Shown here: positions 7,908 through 15,800 of the stretch, piece after piece
Numbering within the stretch: the stretch's first letter is position 1
Layout of the letters: every line of letters begins with the position of its first letter
NCBI GenBank assembly: GCA_001730095.1
Contig: MDLF01000085.1
Coordinates: 1 to 64,000, forward strand
Direction: 5' to 3'
Length of the DNA: 64,000 nt
Source of the DNA: Rhodobacteraceae bacterium (ex Bugula neritina AB1)
GTDB taxonomy: Bacteria > Pseudomonadota > Alphaproteobacteria > Rhodobacterales > Rhodobacteraceae
Program-made: the position numbers and the translations under genes
The notes under the pieces: model-generated
The model's database searches: none
Told to the model about the DNA's origin: nothing
Seen by the model: only the letters and a program-made list of their open reading frames with translations

Positions 7908-8722
7908 TTTCCGATGACGAGGGTTTGGGCAGCAGCCTCCACCACGTCTTCGGTGATTGCTGCGATTTCGTTGATGCGGGCGATGCGTTCGATCTGCATG
8001 AACAGGCGCTGTAGGAGGCGGAAGTTTCCCGCCGTCAGGCGGATGATGGTTGCGGCGGCGCGGGCATCGGTGAAGTCGGCGTCATCTTGGCCAAACCCGA
8101 GTTTCTTCCACTGCCGCTGCAAGACGAACTGCATTTCGTCTTTGGAAAGCGGTGGGTACTCATGCACAAACCCAATGCGGCTGTAGAGCTGCGGATATTG
8201 CGACATGCGCTTTTCGATACCCGGCATACCGATCAGGATGAGCCCTGCGTCGCTGCGGTCGAACAGATCGCGCAGGAACTCCAGGCCAGTCATGGTCAAG
8301 CGTTCGGCCTCGTCCACGATCACCAACTCTATAGGGCCGAGTGGCTTTGAATAATGGCCTGTCCACTCGGGGCGCTCATGACTGTCGATGCAAATGCTGA
8401 GCCGCGTGATAAAAGGCTGGATGTCCTTGCGCAGCGTTGAGAGGCTGCCGCTTATCGGTGCTGTGTAGAACAAGGTCCGGGCGCGGGCTGAGGCTGCATA
8501 AACTTTGGCGTCCGAGTCTTCGCGTTTGCCCCATTCTGTCACGAGCGGTTCGATCCGGTCCCAATGAGCATAGCGCCGTGCTGACAGGGTTTTGCCGACA
8601 CCAGCCCGGCCATGGCACAGGCCGATGGTGGCGTTGCGGCGCACCGTATTGGCGAACTCGACAAATCGCTTGTGTTCGCGGGTCACGATAAATGTGCCGG
8701 TGCGGCGGGTCTGGCGGTTCAT
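7898..8722 (-). CDS. TniB-like AAA+ ATPase (transposition protein)
   Basis: 274 aa. ATP-dependent target-selection/transposition helper of the TniB/MuB/IstB type. Walker A is GRAGVGKT (residues 38-45) and Walker B is LVIVDEAE (133-140). A sensor-like LILIGMPGIEKR lies at about 158-168. It is directly downstream of the transposase gene, as in Tn5053-type elements, with start and stop overlapping by 4 bp. Its last codons are encoded by the terminal inverted repeat. Confidence 0.85.
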   Translation of the reverse strand: MNRQTRRTGTFIVTREHKRFVEFANTVRRNATIGLCHGRAGVGKTLSARRYAHWDRIEPLVTEWGKREDSDAKVYAASARARTLFYTAPISGSLSTLRKDIQPFITRLSICIDSHERPEWTGHYSKPLGPIELVIVDEAERLTMTGLEFLRDLFDRSDAGLILIGMPGIEKRMSQYPQLYSRIGFVHEYPPLSKDEMQFVLQRQWKKLGFGQDDADFTDARAAATIIRLTAGNFRLLQRLFMQIERIARINEIAAITEDVVEAAAQTLVIGNVN

Positions 8723-10209
8723 GATTTCTTGTCCGTTTCGTACAGGATCAGCTTTTGGACCGGAGCGTCTGGCGTTTCAGGCTTTTGCTCTTTACGCCTT
8801 GGGGGCCGCGCAGGGTCGGGAAGGAATTCGGTGACCTTCCGCGATTTCACGGTGATCTCATTGCGCAACGCCTTCCGCCGGGCAGTGCGCGCCTGCTGGA
8901 TATCCTTCAGCGAAATCGTGTGATGCGCATGATGGGCGCTGACTGCGCGGCATAGGAACCGGTCGCGATGGAACACACGGAGCTCGGTGATGTCGCGCGG
9001 GTCATAGCGGATGCTGACGGTTTCACCGACATAGGCGGCGAGGGTCGGATCGGTGTAGAGAAGCCCCTGGAACCGAATGCCGTCCCGGCGCACCTGCCGG
9101 GTTTTCACGGCCATGACCAGAAGCAGGTCGAGTTGCTCAAGACTGTCAGGCATCCGGGGAAGCCACCCGTCTCCCCGCCATGCATCGTTGGGCGATGTGC
9201 CGATTTCGCCGTGCGTGCGGGCGTTATACACTGACGCGACAAACGTTTTCACGGCAGCCTCAAGATCACCAAGCGACAGGTGCGGCGGGGAGGCGGGCTT
9301 TCCGTTTGACAATGCCCCCGGCAATTCGGGCAGAAGCTCGGTGTTGATGGTGCCAAAGAAGCGCTCGATCTTGCCGCGCCCCTGAGGGCGGCCCACCGTC
9401 GAGAAGACAAGCTCGATGCGCAAATCAGCCGCGACCTGTTCGAGGTGGTGGCTGGTAAAATCGCTGCCGTGATCGGTGTAGAGCACATCCGGCAGGCCGC
9501 AGATCGGCCAGGATGGCGTGCCCTTGCGCCAGATCGCTTGTCGTAGGGCAAGGGCAGTCTGGATGGCAGAGGGCGCGCCGACAAAGACCGCGTATCCGGC
9601 CACGGCGCGAGAATGGTCATCAAGCACGATGGTCAGCCAGGGACGTACCGGCTCGCTGTTGGCATCGAGAATGAGCAGATCAAGCTGCGTGTGGTCGGCC
9701 TGCCAAACCGCGTTTGGTTCTTCGGCACGATGGCGATGGATCATTTCGAACCGGTCGCGGTAGGCGGCTGCACCGTCATGGGCAAGCGTGACAAGTCCGG
9801 GATCAAGTGCATTCACGATGGCATGCACCGTGGCATAAGACGGGACCGGCCAGTCCCGTGCGGTGGCAATCGGCGTGATGCGCCGATGGATCGCGGCTGC
9901 GGACAGCTTGGGTTTGTGCAGCGCCAAACCTTCGATCAGCTCGAACAACTCGGACTGTACCTTGCGTTGCCCCGCGTCGGCGCGGGGTTTTCGAGCAAGC
10001 CCGACAAATCCGTCACGGTGATATCGAGCCGTCCATCTTTGAAGACTGCGCAAAGGAACACCGCTTAGACGAGCCATATCCGCCAAGGGAACATCGTCGA
10101 TCAAATGCGGGCGCAGGATGTTAAACCGGCGCAGCGCCTCGGCCCGCCGGTCATCCGGCAGCGCAGTCAGTGTGTCCGTAAGAGGATCGGTGAACGGACG
10201 TTCTGACAT
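8719..10209 (-). CDS. TniA-like DDE transposase (rve / Mu C-terminal)
   Basis: 496 aa. N-terminal helix-turn-helix (LADMARLSGVPLRSLQRW, about residues 42-59), integrase core (about 150-310) and a Mu-transposase-type C-terminal beta-barrel. The catalytic residues read D172 (WQADHTQLD), D246 (YTDHGSDF) and E282 (GRGKIERFFGT), with exactly 35 residues between the second Asp and the Glu: a D,D(35)E triad. The ATG at 10209 has GAGGTG upstream; the open frame upstream of it runs into the resolvase gene and was rejected. It is intact and probably functional. Confidence 0.88.
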   Translation of the reverse strand: MSERPFTDPLTDTLTALPDDRRAEALRRFNILRPHLIDDVPLADMARLSGVPLRSLQRWTARYHRDGFVGLARKPRADAGQRKVQSELFELIEGLALHKPKLSAAAIHRRITPIATARDWPVPSYATVHAIVNALDPGLVTLAHDGAAAYRDRFEMIHRHRAEEPNAVWQADHTQLDLLILDANSEPVRPWLTIVLDDHSRAVAGYAVFVGAPSAIQTALALRQAIWRKGTPSWPICGLPDVLYTDHGSDFTSHHLEQVAADLRIELVFSTVGRPQGRGKIERFFGTINTELLPELPGALSNGKPASPPHLSLGDLEAAVKTFVASVYNARTHGEIGTSPNDAWRGDGWLPRMPDSLEQLDLLLVMAVKTRQVRRDGIRFQGLLYTDPTLAAYVGETVSIRYDPRDITELRVFHRDRFLCRAVSAHHAHHTISLKDIQQARTARRKALRNEITVKSRKVTEFLPDPARPPRRKEQKPETPDAPVQKLILYETDKKS

Positions 10210-10243
10210 GGCGGGGCACCTCGCAAGAAACCGGCACTCTGAG

Positions 10244-10263
10244 CGTATCATAAAAATGGTACG
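10244..10263. promoter_or_regulatory. Dyad in divergent promoter region; candidate res subsite
   Basis: CGTATCAT (10244-10251), 4-nt spacer, ATGGTACG (10256-10263): arms match 7 of 8. It lies between the divergent transposase and resolvase genes, where res sites of such transposons usually sit. A further GTAC-containing motif lies at 10291-10296. Confidence 0.45.
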
Positions 10264-10305
10264 ATTAAATTTGCAAAAGAGGCCCCTTATCCGTACAATA
10301 TCGGC

Positions 10306-10887
10306 ATGACTTCCACAAAAATCGGATACGCGCGCTGCTCTACCGACCGGCAAGACCTGTCGGCGCAAAAGCAGGCGCTCGAAAATCTCGGTGTGAGCCA
10401 GGATCGCATCTATACCGACCACGGGCTGACCGGCACCAACCGCGCCCGTCCCGGTCTGGATCAGGCCCTAGCCGCCGTACGCGAAGGAGACACCCTTGTA
10501 GTGCCCAAGCTCGACCGGCTGGCGCGGTCCGTCCCTGACGCTCGCGATATCGCCGACAAACTGAAGGCGCGCGGCGTGAACCTGGCCCTCGGCGCATCGG
10601 TCTATGATCCGAGCGACCCCATGGGCAAAATGTTCTTCAACATCCTCGCCACATTCGCCGAGTTTGAGGCCGACCTCATCCGCATGCGCACTCGCGAAGG
10701 CATGGCCATCGCGCGGGCCAAGGGCAAACTGCGCGGCAAACAGCCCAAGCTGTCAGACCGCCAATCCCGCGAACTGCGCCGCATGTACGACACGGGCGAC
10801 TATTCCGTCAGCGATCTGGCAGAGGTGTTTTCTGTCTCACGGCCAACCATCTACCGCACGTTGCAAAGAGTGCCGGGCGTGGGGTAG
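10306..10887 (+). CDS. Serine recombinase / resolvase (TniR-like)
   Basis: 193 aa. Resolvase of the invertase/resolvase family that separates cointegrates formed during replicative transposition. The catalytic serine is in GYARCSTDRQ (S12). VVPKLDRLARS carries the conserved arginines, MGKMFFNILATFAEFEADLI is the dimer helix, and the C-terminus ends in a helix-turn-helix (SVSDLAEVFSVSRPTIYR). It is divergent from the transposase gene with a res-like dyad between. Full length and intact. Confidence 0.9.
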   Translation: MTSTKIGYARCSTDRQDLSAQKQALENLGVSQDRIYTDHGLTGTNRARPGLDQALAAVREGDTLVVPKLDRLARSVPDARDIADKLKARGVNLALGASVYDPSDPMGKMFFNILATFAEFEADLIRMRTREGMAIARAKGKLRGKQPKLSDRQSRELRRMYDTGDYSVSDLAEVFSVSRPTIYRTLQRVPGVG

Positions 10888-11027
10888 GGTTTGCTAGTGG
10901 GCAGAACTCTTTCGTAACCAAGGACGACATCAGGGTACCCGTTGAACTCGTTAGATTTTTCGCCCCTTAAGTTTATGATTTTGTTGGTGTGGAGCTTGTA
11001 CCACACAATCCTTGTTCGAGAGAAAGA

Positions 11028-11600
11028 ATGTTAATGAACCGGCGCGTTGTTTTCCCGCTAGTCTTGTTTTTCGTTGGGTTCGGCGCGCAAGCCGATGAGG
11101 CGCAGTCCGTGCTTGCTCGTCAGATAGAAGAGGCGTCGGTCACTTCAAACCAAGCGTATTTTGATACGGGAGCGGGTTCCAACGCAGACTCAGGTGTTGG
11201 TTGGACGTTTTATCCCCCTCTGCTCTATAGGCGCGAGATGCAAGTGATGGACTGTGATGTGACCGCGCGAACTGTAGAGATCAATCCACACAACGCTACT
11301 GAAGCACCAAGTATTGAAATCACATTTGACCTTGCCCGCACAAAATTTCCCGAACCGACCGTGCCCCTTGGAGTGGAATATGCTTTTGTAATGGTAGACG
11401 GTGACACGGCGTTGTTTGAGCTGTCGTTCCTGCCTCCCTATGAGCCGTTCATTTGGTCGATGACATCGGGCGAAGAACTCCAACAACCTGTTCGATTCAC
11501 GCGCTTCCTGATGGAGCCCGTCTTGAACGAAGAACAGCCCCGCCGTTTACTTGCGCTGTTGAACCAGTATCAAGACAAATACTGCACGCTTTCGGGGTAA
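11028..11600 (+). CDS. Transposon cargo: secreted protein of unknown function
   Basis: 190 aa. The ATG at 11028 follows a GAGAAAG ribosome binding site; MNRRVVFPLVLFFVGFGAQA is a Sec signal peptide cleaved before DEAQS. The mature part (about 165 aa) has no motif I recognise; it contains two cysteines (in MDCDVTAR and near the end, KYCTLSG) that could form a disulfide. It lies inside the transposon, is more AT-rich than the core genes, and has no link to transposition, so it is cargo. Function unknown. Confidence 0.7.
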   Translation: MLMNRRVVFPLVLFFVGFGAQADEAQSVLARQIEEASVTSNQAYFDTGAGSNADSGVGWTFYPPLLYRREMQVMDCDVTARTVEINPHNATEAPSIEITFDLARTKFPEPTVPLGVEYAFVMVDGDTALFELSFLPPYEPFIWSMTSGEELQQPVRFTRFLMEPVLNEEQPRRLLALLNQYQDKYCTLSG

Positions 11601-11667
11601 ATACGGCTTGCGATACGATCCTGCCCTCACAGGGAATTTCCCCATCTACAACAAGTCTGGATAGGAC

Positions 11668-12285
11668 ATGCCGAATTGTCATTGGTTTGGGGCCTTGGAT
11701 GACCACAGAACCATCTTGAGTGAGGTCCTCGGTAGCGGAGATGTCGATGTTTACGAGCTGGAATCTCAACCAAACAACAACGTTCGCATTTTTTCGGCGG
11801 TCGAAGACATTCTTGCCGAATTCGATATCCCCTATCCAGGAGGCATCCCACGCTCGGGCATCCATCTGAATTTGTGGGTCAAAGGTTCAGGCTCAGAACC
11901 AGATATCGGGAGAACACCGATGAACTCAAGCCGCAACAATGGCGTTTTGTGGAAAGAAAGGACTGGGTCCTTGGGTTTTGTGACGTTTTATCTGGAACGC
12001 CCAGTTGAAGGCATGCTGCGCCACTCACAAACCAACACCGTGAGCGAAGCTCGGATAGGGGCTGAAGACGGTATCGTCACAGACCATAGGGGAAACTGCT
12101 GGAACGTTCGATTGACAAACCGCTACTCGGCCAAGCTCAACCGGATAATCCGGAAACAGGCAGTCGCAAAAATCGGCGCCATGTCGGTCCTGCCGGGTGC
12201 GGCGCGTTTCTGGCATGATGGCGGAAACTTTGACGGTCATTACAGCAATACAAAGAACGCAAGCTACTACGTGCGCGTCGCATAA
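11668..12285 (+). CDS. Transposon cargo: cytoplasmic protein of unknown function
   Basis: 205 aa, no signal peptide or membrane segment. It starts MPNCHWFGALDDHRTILSEV. The C-terminal half is rich in Arg, Asn and Tyr (VRLTNRYSAKLNRIIRKQAVAK, ending SYYVRVA). I do not recognise the family. It ends about 36 bp inside the right terminal repeat and is the last gene of the element. Accessory genes in this position often carry host-beneficial functions, but nothing here shows which. Confidence 0.7.
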   Translation: MPNCHWFGALDDHRTILSEVLGSGDVDVYELESQPNNNVRIFSAVEDILAEFDIPYPGGIPRSGIHLNLWVKGSGSEPDIGRTPMNSSRNNGVLWKERTGSLGFVTFYLERPVEGMLRHSQTNTVSEARIGAEDGIVTDHRGNCWNVRLTNRYSAKLNRIIRKQAVAKIGAMSVLPGAARFWHDGGNFDGHYSNTKNASYYVRVA

Positions 12286-12321
12286 CAAAACGAGTTGCCA
12301 GAACACCGCTTACCGCTTTTG

Positions 12322-12369
12322 CGCCAATTAACGATCAAGAAAGACCGCCACATAGCGATCAAGGTCACA
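12322..12369 (-). repeat. Right terminal inverted repeat of the transposon
   Basis: Reverse complement begins TGTGACCTTGATCGC and matches 7860-7907 over 48 bp with about 4 differences. Confidence 0.88.
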
Positions 12370-12376
12370 ACAAAGC
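12370..12376. repeat. Target-site duplication, right copy (ACAAAGC)
   Basis: Exact copy of 7853-7859, abutting the right transposon end. Confidence 0.65.
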
Positions 12377-12775
12377 CCTTCATCGCCAAGAAATCTGAAA
12401 TACGGTCTATCAAACAGCGGTGCCGGATCATGGCTGTGTTTCCAGCCGATGAACACGAAAAAGTGAATCATCCGCGGTAATCACCTATTGACGGCCTCTA
12501 TTCGCGATACTTTTGGAAAGTTTGACTGCTCATTTGCCGGCATTTTGGAGCCTTTCAACGATTCCAACTTGGATTCCAGGGCGAGCCAAGTCGCAAATGC
12601 TAGCGAAAGATTGTGGCTGTTTCGGAAACAACCACTCGAAAGAAAAGGCAACACGGATTTATCGCACACTGGAGATCGAAAAATGAAAAATTTCTGCACT
12701 ATTCTGGAAGGCCGACCGATGCATTTTTTGCTCAGGCTCAAACATCCGGAATCGGACTTTAATCAAGTAATTTGA

Positions 12776-12791
12776 AGAACTTATTAGTTCT
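12776..12791. promoter_or_regulatory. Dyad AGAAC-N6-GTTCT upstream of the toxin gene
   Basis: Perfect 5-bp arms (12776-12780, 12787-12791) about 65 bp before the proposed toxin start: a candidate operator. Confidence 0.3.
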
Positions 12792-12810
12792 GTCTCCAAC
12801 AGATTCACTG

Positions 12811-12832
12811 GCGCAAAATTGTACTTTTGCGC
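12811..12832. promoter_or_regulatory. Perfect inverted repeat just upstream of the RTX toxin start
   Basis: GCGCAAAA and TTTTGCGC separated by 6 nt, ending 24 bp before the ATG at 12857. It could be an operator or an mRNA hairpin near the ribosome binding site. Confidence 0.5.
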
Positions 12833-12856
12833 AGTATGAAAAAGGGTGTGTTCGTG

Positions 12857-15800
12857 ATGCTTAACGCTGAACAGTCTGAAGTCGTAGAAACAACAATGGT
12901 CGCATATGATGCGATTTTTTCTGAGCTCGGTCCTGAAGCCCGGACCGCGTTCCGAGACACCGTAGAAGAGCAGCTGACCTCGGGTCTCGATATTCCTGAA
13001 GTGCACGCAGTCAGTCAGGCGACGTACTATTCAAACTGGAACTTCGGGCTGGTGAATGGATTGAGAGCCAAAATCGCCGGAGAAGACCTGGCGGAAGATG
13101 ATGAGGACAACAATCAAGCCGCCAATATCGCAGAGTTCGTGGCAAAGGATCTTAAAATCGCTGCGAAGATTGCAGCTGCCATCGAACAGCAATATTCCGA
13201 TGTGACAAAGACAGTAAACAATACTCAGCACATCAACACGCTTACTGGTCAGTTGATAGATGATATCGACAAACTCGAAGCTGATATTGGAATTCTGCAG
13301 AGTGACGTCGCGCGCTACAATGATCCGCAGAGCCCCGACTATGATACTGCCTTGGCGCAGAAAGCTCAAAAAGATCTCAACACCAAGACGACACTGTTGG
13401 ATGCTGCAAACGAACTGAAGACTACCTTGAGCGGTTTCAGTTCAGAAGATGACGTTGCAACACATACGCAGGAATTTTCAGACTACTTGCAGCTTCGGAT
13501 TGACGCTCTGGAGATTGCCAGGGTCGAAAAACTTGAAGAGTACAAGCAGTATAGGGCGGAAACATTTGCTGGCAGTGCGGATCTTGCCGAAACTGCCAAG
13601 TTCGAAGCGGAAACGCTGGCAACGGAATCCTTGACACTGATCAAACAACAGGATGTGGCCGACAGCTTCGTTGAGCAAGACAATACCGTCAGAACCTCCT
13701 CGATCAAAGCCGGGGTGAACATCCTTAGCGTCGCACAGGTGTCTGCATCTTTTGCTACCAATCCAAACAACACCGCTGAAGGATACGCCGGCAGCGCAGG
13801 CTTCTTGGGCGAAGCTGTTGGCAGTGCCCTGGGCGACCTCCTGGATGTTGCCGGCCATGCCAAATTTGCCAAAGGGTTCAAAGGCGCCGCATCGATAGCA
13901 CTGGTCGGCGGAGCCTCAGCTGGTTTTGTCTCCTCGGCCAAGCTGCTTGCCGATCCGGATTTGCCGCCGGAAATGCGGGCTGCCGTACAGGCAGAAGTGG
14001 GGCTGCAGGGCACTGCGCTTGCTTTTGGTGTGGTTGAAAACGCTCTGGGCATTGCGGAACTTGCTGTCAAAGCTGGCACCAAAGCCGCCAATGTGATCGG
14101 AAAGGCCGCGCCGGTTGTCGGAGCGATTGCATCTGTCGTCGGTGCCATCAATCCGGCGAAATGGGCTGAATTCGATCAGAAACAGGATCGGATCGATGCC
14201 TTGGCCGAGGCAGACACCTATAGCTCCGGCCTTCTGAGCGATCTGTTGCAGGAAACGAAGGACACGGAAGCTGCCTTTTATGGGGTCACCACCGGGCTTG
14301 ACGCTGTGACGGGTGTTGCAAGCGGGGCTCTCGCCGCATCTGGTGTCGGGGCGCCCATCGCTGCGGCGGTCGGGCTGATCGGTGGCGCAATTTCAGCCAT
14401 TGTTGGCGCGTTCGAACAGGTCGCGCTTGAAGACATTGCAGACAAATATGCTGAAAAAATCAGAACTGATGAAAACGGCAATCCGCAGACTGTAGAAGAA
14501 TTCTTTGCTGGAAGTTTTGCCGAGAAACAAGAAAAGACGAAGAGTCACTATGTTGACTTCTTCAATGACATTGTCGCCGATGAAGATATCGACCAGGTGA
14601 TCGCCTTGGGCGGTCAGCGATTGCATGCCGATGATCTTGAATTGGCGGCCAGAAGCAAAACCTCTGGTGAACTGAACAAAACCGCCCAGAATTTTGTCGA
14701 CACTTTCACGGATGATGGTTGGCAGATAGGGGACAACTTTCTGACCCCCACTCCCGGCGAAGACGTGAATGTGATTCAGCTTCCGGATGCCAATGGCGCC
14801 AAATCCTATCTCACATTTACTACACCACTGTTCCTGGCTGGCACTGAATCCACATCCAGAGCCAAAACCGGCAAGAATAACTACGAGACCACTCTGAAAA
14901 TCACCGATCTGTCGGGGTGGGATATCCGGGACTTTGGCAACAACGAAACCACCTTTGATATGGGCAAGGTGGTTTCCAGTGCTGAAGATCGATTTGGCAA
15001 CACGATGGAGGTCGGGATCTCGATCGGTGGCGGCGGCGGTGACGATACTCTGTTTGCGTATGAATCTGAGGTGACATTTGACGGTGGCACCGGAACGGAT
15101 ACGGCTTCTTATGCCCGGCTGAGCGGCACTGAACTGGAAGGCGGCATCTTTTTTGGCGCCTCCAGCGATACCTCTCTTATCGTTTCCAAACGGCTGGCAG
15201 AAGGTTCAAAATACTATCAGGAAGGTATCGACTCTTTCACGACCTCTCACGGGAAAAGAACTGAAGTAGTTGAATTCCGTGAAGTAAGCCTGTCGGAACG
15301 GGACGGCACACATCATGTCATAGACACGCTCAGGAATGTTGAAATTCTCCATGGATCACGTCTGGGCGATCAATTCGAAGTGAGCACTTCAGCGCAGGTT
15401 GAACAGGTCTTTGGTTTCGGCGGAGATGACTACATTTCAGTCGGCGAATCCATTGAGATTGTGGGCGGCGGCGCAGGCGATGACACGATCAAGCTTTCTC
15501 ATGCGCTTCTGGAAGACTACTTCAATGGCGACCGAACGGAACTCTATGTTGATGCCGGGGATGGACAAAACGACACCCTGGAAATCACGGCAGAATCTCT
15601 GGATCGTCTCGTGGATGAATTGGACACAGAGCAAATTCGTGCTCAGACTGCCGAAGATATTGCGGAATCCCTTATTCCCATCGGCAGCGCGAACAGAGCC
15701 GAAGAAGTGGCCGCAACCACTGCTTCGTTGACCAATATCCTGCGGAATTCCGATGATACTGCCTTGCAGCAACTAACCATTCTAAACACAGAAAAAGTGC

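Larger units (their letters stand above)
7860..12369. mobile_element. Tn5053/Tn402-like transposon with two cargo genes
   Basis: 4510 bp bounded by 48-bp terminal inverted repeats starting TGTGA and flanked by a 7-bp direct repeat. Contents: a TniB-like ATPase and a DDE transposase (minus strand), a serine resolvase (plus strand) with a dyad in the shared promoter region, then two plus-strand genes of unknown function near the right end. No tniQ gene is present. Terminal repeats, catalytic triad and Walker motifs are all intact, so it may still be active or recently inserted. Confidence 0.85.
12377..12856. other. Intergenic region upstream of the RTX toxin gene
   Basis: About 480 bp of relatively AT-rich DNA without a convincing gene. 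It holds the leader of the toxin gene, including dyads at 12776-12791 and 12811-12832. The first two bases complete the split IS5 tip. Confidence 0.6.
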
